64,000 nt of DNA. Origin: an uncultured Chloroflexota bacterium. GTDB lineage: Bacteria; Chloroflexota; Anaerolineae; Anaerolineales; Anaerolineaceae. The first letter of the stretch is position 1, and every line of letters starts with the position of its first letter. Made by a program: the position numbers and the translations under genes. The DNA is taken from positions 62,001 to 126,000 of the forward strand of contig CADACE010000003.1 in assembly GCA_902786265.1 (NCBI GenBank), in the 5' to 3' direction. Of this stretch, positions 1 to 7,511 are shown piece by piece. The notes below the pieces were generated by a model that was given only the letters and a program-made list of their open reading frames with translations, made no database searches and was not told the DNA's origin.

Positions 1-1
1 C

Positions 2-637
2 GCATCAGGTGGTAAAGATTCTAATTCAAAAGATGTATCTTCTACCCCATTAATTTCTTCCACAGCAAATATGACCAGTTATAAAACTGAAGCGCCTTCC
101 CCATTAATTACTCCCACAGTAAATATGATCAGTTATAAAACTGAAGAACCTGTCTTATTAATTGGTCCCGCCGTAAATGAAGTGAAAGAGCCTATCCAGT
201 ATTCAGCAGATAGTAAGATTAATCAGTTCATATCAGAATATAATGCAGTATCCAAATATAAAATGTCTGATTTTTCTCAAGGAAATGTAAGACAAAAAAT
301 GTATGTTTATGCTAATGATTGTCAAATTGAACTGCTAAATCCATCAGATGCATCTGGTTATAGTTTCATTATCAAAATTTATGGCGGAAATAATGAGCAG
401 AAAACAGAAAAAATGAATGAAGTCTTTCCTGATTTTATTCATACATTGGATAGTTCTATATCTGATGAGCGGATTTCACAAGCAATATCTGATCTCAAAA
501 ATAATCCCGCATCTAGAAGAGATTATTCGCTTGGTAGTGATCTAACTATAGATTATTATCCTCTTGTCTTTAGAGATGATGGTAGCTGGTTAGCAAGTTC
601 AAGAATAGAAATATCTTCATTGATTTATGGAAAATAA
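2..637 (+). CDS. C-terminal part of a hypothetical, probably exported protein
   Basis: The frame is open to the left edge, so the gene begins outside the window; the ATG at 71 lies inside a repeat and is unlikely to be the true start. About 211 residues are visible. The first third is low in complexity and contains 18-residue repeats with the core SYKTE (see the repeat entry), which looks like a flexible linker of a surface or secreted protein. The rest, from about residue 60, is a compact domain with no motif I recognise, ending in a TAA at 635-637. Base composition is much richer in A and T than the genes after 4.9 kb. Function unknown. Confidence 0.7.
   Translation, partial: ASGGKDSNSKDVSSTPLISSTANMTSYKTEAPSPLITPTVNMISYKTEEPVLLIGPAVNEVKEPIQYSADSKINQFISEYNAVSKYKMSDFSQGNVRQKMYVYANDCQIELLNPSDASGYSFIIKIYGGNNEQKTEKMNEVFPDFIHTLDSSISDERISQAISDLKNNPASRRDYSLGSDLTIDYYPLVFRDDGSWLASSRIEISSLIYGK
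47..178 (+). repeat. Tandem 54-bp coding repeat, about 2.5 copies
   Basis: Units at 47-100 and 101-154 encode PLISSTANMTSYKTEAPS-like and PLITPTVNMISYKTEEPV-like 18-mers; a shortened third unit runs to about 178. It forms the Pro/Ser/Thr-rich linker of the partial protein. Confidence 0.75.
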
Positions 638-648
638 TTTTTTAAAGA

Positions 649-701
649 AGTAATATTCTTTTTGCTACATATAAATAAACAGTAACAGCGGGCTATCCGC
701 G
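649..701 (+). repeat. Direct repeat, left copy, flanking the broken RiPP-like gene
   Basis: A 41-base core at 661-701 recurs at 1146-1186 with one mismatch, and looser similarity extends about ten bases to the left (AAGTAAT then a T-run). The right end contains the small inverted repeat GCGG-GCTAT-CCGC. The two copies bracket the leader-peptide gene at 819-1049, which suggests a duplicated terminator or the ends of a mobilised cassette. Confidence 0.8.
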
Positions 702-818
702 AATAAAAAATTTATAGTCTTGAAATAGCAAAGGAAGATATGGTGCCCGCAGGTTATGCATGGAACCGGTGAACTGTGGTATTATATATATAATTTATCT
801 GAAAGGAAACTCAACATC

Positions 819-1049
819 ATGTAAGGAAAAGAATCACTGGAAAGGATCTTCGGCCAGCTGAGCGATGAACAGAAGGAGCAGTTCAGAAACTGCAAAGACA
901 TGGATGAGGTCATGAGGCTTGCCGATGAGGAGAACGTTGAACTGACCGATGATCAGCTCGAATTCCTCTCATCCGGAGGCTGTAGCGACGACTGCAGAGC
1001 CTGGCGCAAAAAATGCCCGGAAAATCATAGCAATCGCGGGTTGAAATAA
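819..1049 (+). pseudogene. RiPP-like precursor (Nif11-type leader) with an in-frame stop at codon 2
   Basis: Reading from ATG 819 gives Met, then TAA at 822-824, then 74 further sense codons to TAA 1047-1049. The downstream protein has an amphipathic leader (about 50 residues, with LSDEQKEQF and DEVMRLADEENVEL) ending in the Gly-Gly type motif LEFLSSGG, followed by a Cys-rich core of about 22 residues with three Cys. This layout matches Nif11-like leaders cleaved after double glycine by C39 peptidases. A GAAAGGA ribosome site lies 9 to 10 bases before the ATG, so the start is placed well and only codon 2 is broken; one base change (for example CAA to TAA) would explain it. No maturase gene is adjacent. 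It is related to the intact leader peptide at 35000-35182. Confidence 0.7.
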
Positions 1050-1133
1050 GATACTGTGAGAGGTAACGGCGTTTTACCGCTGCCGTGTATTTCCTGACGC
1101 TGACATCTTAGATTCATATTGAGAATGATTATA

Positions 1134-1186
1134 AAGTAATCGTTTTTTGCTACATATACATAAACAGTAACAGCGGGCTATCCGCG
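1134..1186 (+). repeat. Direct repeat, right copy
   Basis: The 41-base core at 1146-1186 matches 661-701 with one A/C difference. It lies about 100 bases after the stop of the broken leader-peptide gene. Confidence 0.8.
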
Positions 1187-1485
1187 TTATTAATCAAAAA
1201 TCGTGCGTTAATACAATACAATTAAAGCAATTAAAGGACACGCGGCCGCCCGGTTTTTCCACGGCGGCCGTATCCGTTTTCCGCCCCGGTTGATCAGCAC
1301 CAGGATGCCGGCGCCTTTATCACGGATTTTTTCAAAAAATATTTGATGGCCGCAAAATCGCATGGATGTGTTTCCAAGTAACGACCATACACAAAACCAC
1401 AGCACGACCAACACTGCCGGTGGGGGTGTCCATACCATGTCACTCATGGGTTCCTTCACTGACAGCGCTCTTTCCCCTGATTCCC

Positions 1486-1519
1486 AAAGCCCCATTTTCT
1501 CCGGGGCTTTTTTCGTTTT
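1486..1519 (+). terminator. Rho-independent terminator without a visible upstream gene
   Basis: AAGCCCC and GGGGCTT form a 7-bp stem around a short loop, followed by TTTTTCGTTTTT. No intact gene ends just before it, which fits the idea that this region is decayed. Confidence 0.65.
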
Positions 1520-1915
1520 TCCCGCCTCAGCGCACCACGAAGCCACAGCCACCGCACCATGCCCAGGCGCCTCGGAAGGCGATGGGGGGAGGGGGGGATT
1601 TAACATATAAAGGATTGAGTCCATAAAAAGCGACCACATGACAAGACAGTCACCATATTTAGATTATTGACTATCTGTGAGCACCATATTTAGTTTTTTA
1701 CATTAAAATGAAGACTATTATCCGTAAAACGCTTCAACAAATATGAAATCATTATTCATAATAAGCATGCAGTCATAACAGCGAAAGCAAATCATAAGCT
1801 TCATGCGGTTCGGAATCCTCGTCCGCTGGCGCTCCCTGCGGTTCCTCACCTCAGGACAGTGCTCGTGCCTATTCCGGGCGTCATTCTCCAACCGGCAATA
1901 ACGTGCCAATTTCCC

Positions 1916-1969
1916 GAAAGCACACCGAAAGAACCCTTCGCAGGCTCAGGGACCATTCAGTGTGCTTTC
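1916..1969. repeat. REP-like palindromic element, copy 1
   Basis: The outer arms GAAAGCACAC (1916-1925) and GTGTGCTTTC (1960-1969) pair perfectly over 10 bp. Inside is CCC-TTCGCAGGCTCA-GGG. The centre resembles the CTTCGACAAGCTCAGG motif of dispersed repeats common in environmental bacteria. A second copy with compensating changes lies at 4124-4179. Confidence 0.7.
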
Positions 1970-1980
1970 TGCCCCGCACC

Positions 1981-2061
1981 GATTCGAATAAAAGCGGACG
2001 GAATCTTATTGAGCCTCATCCTTCGGCATCAACCAGTTCCGTCTTGCTTTTATTTCGAATC
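1981..2061. repeat. Long inverted repeat
   Basis: The left arm at 1981-2003 (starting GATTCGAATAAAAGC) pairs with the right arm at 2037-2061 (ending ATTTCGAATC) over about 23 bp with three small irregularities, around a loop of 33 bases. It lies directly after the REP-like hairpin. Confidence 0.7.
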
Positions 2062-2125
2062 CGTGCTGCGTGATGTTTGTGACGCATCGTGACGGATGTG
2101 TTACGTTATCCCAACAAATATGAAT

Positions 2126-2851
2126 TTATAAGTCTGAACTTCTCGTAACGCTGTAAAGAGTTACTCCTTCCGGTCTGAAATCCATCTGGATTTCCCAAAA
2201 CTCAACGCCTGCCTCTGCCGCATCCTTGAAGGTTTGTGACACCTCTTCATAGTGAGTTGATCGGAGCCGTTCCTTCCTCTCTGTTATGCGGTACTGATAC
2301 ACCTGCAGGAAAACTGCCTTCTCATGATCCTTAAGCGATCCGGCAAGCTCCTTTAGGTGCTTAACCATCCTGTCGGTTGATGAAAACGGCTTAGGTGGAA
2401 GCGTTTTGATGCACTGCCCGTATTTTACATTGATCGTTGTCAGAGGCGTCTTTACTTCCAAATAGGTATCTCCAACTTTGAAATCCAGCTTGGAGATGCC
2501 CAGATTCACCTCACGCTGAACGTTGTCGAAATCCGAGACGATCGCGTCCAGTTCGTGCTCGTTGAAAAAAAACTCTACCAACCTGTTGGAAAGGATCTGA
2601 TTGATCCCTATCCAGTTTTCATCATCGGAAAGAAGTACTGCCTCGATATCATATTTCAGCTTGCGCTTCGGATCGTCGTGAAAGGACAGGAGACACGGCA
2701 GGTTCTTGTTCTCCACATCACCGATGCGGTTTGTCGTCGGGATGTGCGCTGTCAGTTCCACTCCGTCTATATCCACCAAAGCGGTGAACTGACTTTTTCT
2801 TTTCAACAGCGTTCCCCTTATTAGAGGTTTCTCAAATAGAAACGTACTCAT
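2126..2851 (-). CDS. sfsA: SfsA family protein
   Basis: A 241-residue protein of the SfsA family (sugar fermentation stimulation protein A), which has an OB-like N-terminal domain and a nuclease-like C-terminal domain; its cellular role is not settled. Visible family features are the N-terminal RGTLLKRKSQFTALVDIDG strand region, AHIPTTNRIGDV, IGINQILSNRLV, the acidic segment SKLDFKVGDTYLEVKTPL (the family's D...EVK site) and KHLKELAGSLKDHEKAVFLQV. Length fits the family. The start ATG overlaps the stop of the upstream cupin gene as ATGA (2848-2851), so the two are translationally coupled. Confidence 0.88.
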   Translation of the reverse strand: MSTFLFEKPLIRGTLLKRKSQFTALVDIDGVELTAHIPTTNRIGDVENKNLPCLLSFHDDPKRKLKYDIEAVLLSDDENWIGINQILSNRLVEFFFNEHELDAIVSDFDNVQREVNLGISKLDFKVGDTYLEVKTPLTTINVKYGQCIKTLPPKPFSSTDRMVKHLKELAGSLKDHEKAVFLQVYQYRITERKERLRSTHYEEVSQTFKDAAEAGVEFWEIQMDFRPEGVTLYSVTRSSDL

Positions 2852-3177
2852 TTCTTCACCACAATGGTCAGCATGACCAGATTTTCCTCTCCGGTGTTGA
2901 TGATAGCGTGTTCTGAACCTTTCGGACAGATGTGCATGACTCCTGGTCTCAATTCTTCCTCGATGCCATCACAAATCGCTCTGCCCGTTCCGCTGAAAAT
3001 ATAATTCATGTCATCTCCGGACTGCTGCTTATGGTTACCAATGCTCCCTCCCGGATGAATCGCTGTCTGAATAATACGATAGAAATCGTTGTTATACATA
3101 CGGGCACTCATCTTGCCGGTGCCATTGTTCATCCCCGGCATTGTCATTAATTCAATTTTGTTGAAATCTATCTGCAA
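2848..3177 (-). CDS. Small cupin-domain protein
   Basis: A single-domain cupin of about 109 residues with TAIHPGGSIGNHKQQSGDDMNYIFSGTG (motif 1, metal ligands H, H, and an acidic residue) and ICPKGSEHAIINTGEE (motif 2). Such proteins bind a metal and act as small sensors or isomerases; the ligand here is unknown. I place the start at TTG 3177, because GGAGGTGG sits 8 bases upstream; a GTG at 3192 lies inside that ribosome site. The ribosome site and TTG are duplicated by a 34-bp tandem repeat, so a second, out-of-frame start exists upstream. It overlaps sfsA by 4 bases. Confidence 0.82.
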   Translation of the reverse strand: MQIDFNKIELMTMPGMNNGTGKMSARMYNNDFYRIIQTAIHPGGSIGNHKQQSGDDMNYIFSGTGRAICDGIEEELRPGVMHICPKGSEHAIINTGEENLVMLTIVVKK

Positions 3178-3242
3178 GATTACCACCTCCACAAATCCCG
3201 ATTTTGCACAAGATTACCACCTCCACAAATCCCGATTTTGCA
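3175..3242. repeat. 34-bp perfect tandem duplication over the cupin ribosome site
   Basis: Units 3175-3208 and 3209-3242 are identical. Each, read on the minus strand, holds GGAGGTGGTAATC followed by TTG. From the upstream TTG a peptide of about 19 codons is read in another frame and stops inside the cupin gene, so it could act as a leader peptide. Confidence 0.85.
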
Positions 3243-3296
3243 TTGTTGTCCTTTATTATATCATCAGAACATATTCAATCTTTCCTTACCTCCAAA

Positions 3297-3366
3297 CCTC
3301 CTAAGGTTTTCATCCGGAAAGGTCATGGCAGTTCTATGCTCGTGCACGGATGAAAACCACAGGAGG
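3297..3366. repeat. Inverted repeat, 20-bp arms
   Basis: Arms 3297-3316 (CCTCCTAAGGTTTTCATCCG) and 3347-3366 pair at 18 of 20 positions around a 30-base loop. It is the first of a run of palindromes extending to 3780. Confidence 0.8.
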
Positions 3367-3375
3367 CTTACAAGC

Positions 3376-3473
3376 CAACCCCTCTAAATCTCCCCATGCA
3401 TGGGGAGACTTAGGGTGAAAGGGTTGACGCCGACTCGCGGTAATAGGAAAGCCGACGATGTCGGCGTCAACCC
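3376..3473. repeat. Composite palindrome: nested and overlapping inverted repeats
   Basis: A perfect 20-bp palindrome lies at 3389-3408 (centre CCCCATGCATGGGG), extended by CTAA/TTAG and by CAACCC (3376-3381) and GGGTTG (3421-3426). GGGTTG is at the same time the start of the left arm of the next inverted repeat, 3421-3434 with 3460-3473 (14 bp perfect, GGGTTGACGCCGAC). A run of more than ten G follows near 3500. The remaining sequence up to 3700 has no credible gene. Confidence 0.8.
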
Positions 3474-3709
3474 TCTCCCCCTTGCCCCCTCTCCCGGGGG
3501 GGGGGGGGAGGGTATCGTCTACTCCCCCCGATCCCCCCTCCTGCGTTTTTTTGTCCTGTGCGCTTCGCTTACATTATCGCAGAAGACCGGGCCCGCTTCG
3601 CTCTGGCTCTTCCGCGTCCGCAGCGTTCATGCCGGTGGCCCGCCCCGATAGTCGGCCCGCCCTCCGCTTCGCTCCGGGTTATATGCGGGCCTCCTTCGGG
3701 GTTCGAACC

Positions 3710-3780
3710 TGTCAACCGACAAAAATGTCATGTTTTTTTTAACGCTTCGCTAAAAAACAAGACATTTTCATCAATTGACA
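3710..3780. repeat. 71-base hairpin
   Basis: TGTCAA...AAAATGTC-TGTTTTTT on the left pairs with AAAAAACA-GACATTTT...TTGACA on the right, with a CGCTTCGC turn near 3742-3751. It has no coding role that I can see. Confidence 0.7.
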
Positions 3781-3905
3781 GAACCGAAGTCTTCCGCGCT
3801 AATGGCTTCGCCACACAGGCAAAAAAAAATTGAAAGTTAAAAGAGGAACGAAGTTGATTGTAGTTCCTGAAGTTTATTTATTCATTCGATTGTAAGGAGG
3901 AAAAG

Positions 3906-3986
3906 ATGAGCAATATTTTCAGTATTGGTTATCAGGGTTATCAGATGAATGATTTCGTAAATGCTTTGCATAAGTACGATAAATGA
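3906..3986 (+). pseudogene. N-terminal remnant of a DUF488 gene
   Basis: AAGGAGG lies just before ATG 3906, and the 26 codons begin MSNIFSIGYQGYQMNDFV, which matches the start of DUF488 proteins (the TIG[HFY] strand followed by a helix). A TGA at 3984 cuts it off where the family normally continues for a further 100 to 150 residues. No continuation is found in other frames downstream, so the rest has been deleted. Intact translation signals suggest the loss is recent. Confidence 0.65.
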
Positions 3987-4123
3987 AGCCAATTATCATC
4001 TAGCCACTTTACACGAAAATGAAATAATTATCCATAATTGAAATGTTGTCATAACAGTTTTATTGTCTTCTGGAAATAAGCAGAGGAATGGTTTTATCGC
4101 AGTGCTTATGTCCCGCCCACCCG

Positions 4124-4179
4124 GAAAGCTTAACGAAATGAGCCTTCGCAAAGCTCAGGCTCCATTCTATTATGCTTTC
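4124..4179. repeat. REP-like palindromic element, copy 2
   Basis: The arms GAAAGCTTAA (4124-4133) and TTATGCTTTC (4170-4179) pair with one mismatch; inside, AGCC-TTCGCAAAGCTCA-GGCT forms an inner stem (4141-4161). Compared with copy 1 at 1916-1969 the loop motif is kept while both stems have changed in paired fashion (CCC/GGG against GCC/GGC). Confidence 0.7.
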
Positions 4180-4207
4180 TTCCCCAAAAGATTCTTATTC
4201 TTTTTGA

Positions 4208-4279
4208 TGGGGCGGCAATCGGTATCTCGTTATCGAAGACTTCACAGGCAGCTATGCCATTTATAAATATTACGAATAG
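4208..4279 (+). pseudogene. C-terminal fragment of an unknown gene
   Basis: The frame from 4208 to TAG 4277 reads WGGNRYLVIEDFTGSYAIY-KYYE, which looks like the natural end of a protein. A stop (TGA) lies directly upstream in frame and there is no start or ribosome site. I do not recognise the family. It lies just after the REP-like hairpin, in the same decayed region as the DUF488 remnant. Confidence 0.35.
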
Positions 4280-4336
4280 TCACCGCTTTAAATCCCGGGT
4301 TGGGACAACAGTGATAACCATTCAAAAGGAGCAGAA

Positions 4337-4471
4337 ATGAAAAAGTAATAAAAGATTCCCTAATAAATCTCAATAACCCGAAGGGTCACAATCAGTCCAA
4401 CAACGGACGGTGACTTAAAGGTAACGACCTCAACCAACATTACGAAGGTCGAGGTCATCAAGAAACGGTAA
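4337..4471 (+). pseudogene. Short frame with two tandem TAA pairs after a good start
   Basis: AAAGGAGCAGAA precedes ATG 4337. The frame reads Met-Lys-Lys, TAA TAA (4346-4351), three codons, TAA TAA (4361-4366), then 34 sense codons ending at TAA 4469: ITRRVTISPTTDGDLKV followed by TTSTNITKVEVIKKR. The latter looks protein-like and faintly recalls a sorting-domain tail (PT-DG-L-V...I-KVEV), but this is weak. It may be a dead gene end, or chance. Confidence 0.3.
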
Positions 4472-4550
4472 TTTCTCAAGACACCTGCGAGCCCACCTCT
4501 CAGGCGTCACTCCTTAATTTTAACTCAATTTTTCATCTTTGGAGGAAATC

Positions 4551-4652
4551 ATGAATAACGGTCTCAATTTATATCAAAGAAATAACCTGCATAAGCGGCA
4601 AATTAAAGACGAATTGAAAAAGAATCGGAAAATCTCTTTGCTATTCGGCTAA
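4551..4652 (+). CDS. 33-residue hypothetical basic peptide
   Basis: A strong ribosome site (GGAGGAAATC) stands directly before ATG 4551, and the frame runs 33 codons to TAA 4650. The peptide is rich in Asn, Lys and Arg (LHKRQIKDELKKNRKISLL) with no membrane segment, Cys or double-Gly motif. The good translation signal argues for a real small gene or the preserved start of a lost one, as with the DUF488 remnant 650 bases upstream. Function unknown. Confidence 0.4.
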   Translation: MNNGLNLYQRNNLHKRQIKDELKKNRKISLLFG

Positions 4653-4869
4653 CAGATCATTTTTCAGAAATCACGTAGCAGGTCTTCATAATGAGAATAG
4701 ATAAGAATATCCAAATTGCAATGAAAAATTATTATACGCTTACCGTTTAGCAATTTGTATACATTTTTAACAAAATTCGGAACGAATTGTGCTTTTTCTG
4801 ATAGAATTCAGAATTTAATTGGTTAATTATCGGTTGATCAACCAATCAAAGTGAATTTGGAGAAAAAAC

Positions 4870-6153
4870 GTGAAAAAAATTTTAGCAATCATTTTTTTAT
4901 TATTATTACTGAGCCTTTGTGCCTGCGGTTCGAAGACGCAGCCGACACCTACCGCTGCGCCCACTGAGGCGCCGACAGAAACTCCGGCTGAAGAAACCCC
5001 GACTGAAACTGCATCTGAGGAGAAAACCATGGATCCGAACAACCCCGGATCGGTATTGAATTATTACGCCTCACACGGAACGGAAATGTATGGCAGCTAT
5101 GCCTTCATGCAGCTGGATACGGATGGAAAGAAGACCTGGACCGCTCCGCTGGCGGGAATACAGGAATTCAAGGTTCCGGAGACCTTCCTTAACGCGAAGG
5201 GCGGCGTTCGTGCCTCCGGCGGCAAGGAATTGTTTTACGGTACCGGGATCGTCAGTTTGGATGTCGCATATCTTCCCTTTACCGAGGCTGAATATGACGC
5301 TTTTGTGGATTGGATCGGTGAATTTGTCAAAGAACATGAAGATCCGACTGATGAAGATAAAATCGAGTACGCAAAGAAGGTCGATGAGTATAATTCCAAC
5401 GTTTATCATCTGTTCTCCGTTTTCGGTATCGATAATAACGGAACGGTTGAAGATTTGAAGACTGCGCTGGAACAGAATTATCGGAAACAGGGAGCTCCGG
5501 AAGATCAGCTCAGGGAATACCTTGATAAGATCGAAATCTTCGAAGCCGGCGGTGCGGAGAATTATAAATTCTATCTGATGAGATACGAGAGAAAATCCGC
5601 TGATTTCAAGGAAACACAGGCTGACTACAGGGATGAATATGACGCGCTTTATGATGCTGTCGAAAGTTATGCGGCAAATTTCACTTTCATGCGCCCGCTG
5701 GCGCTGGCACAGCTGGTTGCCGAAGGAACCGGTCTGACGTTTGAGACAAAAGATCTGAACGATAATCCTGTTATCGGGTCGGAACTGTTCGCCAGCCATA
5801 AGGCGACGATGCTGAATATCTGGTCAACGACCTGCAGTGCCTGCATGAGTGAAATGCCGGATATCAAGAAAATGGCGGAGGAATTTGAAGCAAAAGGCGG
5901 CCAGGTCGTCGGTCTGGTTTATGATGCCATGGATGATGATCTGATCGCCGAAGCTAAAGAGATCGGTGAGGATCTCGGGCTCGATTTCGTTAATCTGCTC
6001 CCGACGCAGGAGATGCGGGATTTCTTCAAGGTCCAGGCTTTCCCGACGACTTATTTTTTCAACGAAAAAGGTGAAGTGGTCGGCGACCCGTTCATCGGTG
6101 TAGGTCCGGATATCTGTGCTGCCCGGCTGAATGAAATGTTAGAAAATAAATAA
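4870..6153 (+). CDS. TlpA-like thiol-disulfide lipoprotein, paralogue 1
   Basis: A 427-residue exported lipoprotein. The signal peptide ends in the lipobox LCAC (lipidated Cys19), followed by a Pro/Thr/Glu linker to about residue 52. Residues 60-290 form an uncharacterised domain shared with its two paralogues (TWTAPLAG, FKVPETF, GTGIVSLDV). The C-terminal part, from about 300, is a thioredoxin fold of the TlpA/AhpC-TSA type with active site C322-S-A-C325 and cis-Pro392 (FPTTYFF). It should act outside the membrane as a thiol-disulfide oxidoreductase. The start is GTG with GGAG upstream. The next paralogue follows after 71 bases, probably in one operon. Partner proteins are unknown. Confidence 0.85.
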   Translation: MKKILAIIFLLLLLSLCACGSKTQPTPTAAPTEAPTETPAEETPTETASEEKTMDPNNPGSVLNYYASHGTEMYGSYAFMQLDTDGKKTWTAPLAGIQEFKVPETFLNAKGGVRASGGKELFYGTGIVSLDVAYLPFTEAEYDAFVDWIGEFVKEHEDPTDEDKIEYAKKVDEYNSNVYHLFSVFGIDNNGTVEDLKTALEQNYRKQGAPEDQLREYLDKIEIFEAGGAENYKFYLMRYERKSADFKETQADYRDEYDALYDAVESYAANFTFMRPLALAQLVAEGTGLTFETKDLNDNPVIGSELFASHKATMLNIWSTTCSACMSEMPDIKKMAEEFEAKGGQVVGLVYDAMDDDLIAEAKEIGEDLGLDFVNLLPTQEMRDFFKVQAFPTTYFFNEKGEVVGDPFIGVGPDICAARLNEMLENK

Positions 6154-6224
6154 CAAATGCAGCTATGATCATAACGCTGACAGTCTCACGATTTGTCAGA
6201 AGAAATAAATGGAGAAAACATAAC

Positions 6225-7511
6225 ATGAAAAAAATATTAGGAATCATTATTGTATTTTTGATGCTGAGCCTTTGTGCCTGCGGATCAAAACAGCAGCCGA
6301 CACCGACTGCTGCTCCCACCGCTGTCCCGACCGAAGCCCCGACCGAAGTCCCGGCAGACGCTGAACCCAAAGCCGAAACCGAAGCGGAGTCCTTCGATCC
6401 AACCAGTTTCCAATCGGTGATGAGCTATTACAGCGCCCATGCTGATGAAATGTACGGAAGTTATGCCTTCAAGCAGCTGGATACACAGGGGAAGATGACC
6501 TGGACTGCTCCGCTGGCAGGGATCAAAGAATTCAAAGTTCCGGATGCTTTCCTGGACGCGAAGGGCGGTATCCGCGCCGGAGGCGGCGAGGAACTTTACC
6601 TCGGCACAGGTCTTGTCAATTTGGATGTCTTCTATCTGCCTTATGAGGAGTCCGAATTTGATGTCTTTCTGGAAAAAATCGCGGAATTTTCGAAAATTGA
6701 AAATCCGACCCCTGAAGATATACAAAATTACGTAGCATTGGTCCGGGATTATAATAACAATGCCTACCATCTTTTCGCCATTATGGGGCTCGGCAATAAC
6801 GGGACACTGGATGACCTCAAAGCCCTTCTTAAAGAGCACTTTATGAGAAATGACCTTACGGAAGAAGATATTGACCAACTCTTCGAGACTTCCGAATTCA
6901 TTGAAGCAGGAAGCGCAGAGGACTATAATTTCTATATGATCAAACGCGGATACGGTTCTGCTTTCTTTGAAGAATCCCAGGAATCATACAAGGAAGAATA
7001 TGACGCTCTCTATGATGCCGCCGCAAGTTATACGTCAAATTTCACTTTCATGCGGCCTCTCGCGCTGGCAGAGATGGTTGTTGAAGGTACCGGACTTGAA
7101 TTCGAGACCAAAGACCTGAAGGATAACCCCGTAAGCAGCAGGGATCTTTTCGGCAGTCACAAGGTGACCATGCTGAATATCTGGGAGACGACCTGCAGCT
7201 CCTGCATGAGTGAAATGCCGGATATCAAGCGGCTGGCCACCGAGTTTGAGAAAAACGGCGGTCAGATCGTCGGCCTGGTATATGATGCGATGGAGGACGA
7301 CCTGATCCAGGAAGCCAAAGAGATCGCTGATGACCTTGAACTGAATTTCGTCAACCTGCTTCCGACACAGGAAATGAAGGATTTCTTCAAGGTTCAGGCC
7401 TTTCCGACTACATATTTCTTCAATGAGAAGGGTGAGGTGCTCGGCGAACCGCTCACCGGCGTAGCTACGAATGATTATGCCTCGCTCATGAATGAATATT
7501 TGGGAAAATAA
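6225..7511 (+). CDS. TlpA-like thiol-disulfide lipoprotein, paralogue 2
   Basis: A 428-residue lipoprotein closely related to paralogue 1 over its whole length: lipobox LCAC (Cys19), Pro/Thr/Ala linker, the shared 230-residue middle domain, then a thioredoxin fold with C324-S-S-C327 and the cis-Pro motif FPTTYFF. The start is ATG 6225 after GGAGAAAACATAAC; an in-frame ATG at 6165 lacks a ribosome site and would spoil the signal peptide. The gene looks like a tandem duplicate, with most differences in the linker and middle domain. It ends before a hairpin terminator at 7609. Confidence 0.85.
   Translation: MKKILGIIIVFLMLSLCACGSKQQPTPTAAPTAVPTEAPTEVPADAEPKAETEAESFDPTSFQSVMSYYSAHADEMYGSYAFKQLDTQGKMTWTAPLAGIKEFKVPDAFLDAKGGIRAGGGEELYLGTGLVNLDVFYLPYEESEFDVFLEKIAEFSKIENPTPEDIQNYVALVRDYNNNAYHLFAIMGLGNNGTLDDLKALLKEHFMRNDLTEEDIDQLFETSEFIEAGSAEDYNFYMIKRGYGSAFFEESQESYKEEYDALYDAAASYTSNFTFMRPLALAEMVVEGTGLEFETKDLKDNPVSSRDLFGSHKVTMLNIWETTCSSCMSEMPDIKRLATEFEKNGGQIVGLVYDAMEDDLIQEAKEIADDLELNFVNLLPTQEMKDFFKVQAFPTTYFFNEKGEVLGEPLTGVATNDYASLMNEYLGK

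Larger units (their letters stand above)
1187..2125. other. Gene-free stretch, GC-rich then palindromic
   Basis: I see no convincing gene here. Open frames at 1208-1639 and 1859-2092 lack ribosome sites and have biased, unnatural composition. What can be supported is a rho-independent terminator at 1486-1519, a repeated CACCATATTTAG at about 1651 and 1683, a REP-like hairpin at 1916-1969 and a long inverted repeat at 1981-2061. The block at 1738-1780 resembles the block at 4009-4055, so the larger repeated element may start there. Confidence 0.6.

Noticed and set aside
1208..1639. Open frame of 143 codons on the minus strand with a phrase like IRDKGAGILVLINRGG
   Set aside because: No ribosome site, atypical composition, overlapped by other frames and a terminator on the other strand. 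The faint likeness to riboflavin enzymes is too weak.
3690..3725. GGTTCGAACC that looks like a tRNA T-loop
   Set aside because: No acceptor stem, D-arm or anticodon arm can be folded around it, and it lies inside palindromic repeat sequence.
4337..4471. Likeness of PTTDGDLKVTTSTNITKVEV to a type IX sorting domain
   Set aside because: The likeness covers only about 20 residues, the conserved end motif is absent, and nothing else in the window suggests Bacteroidetes.
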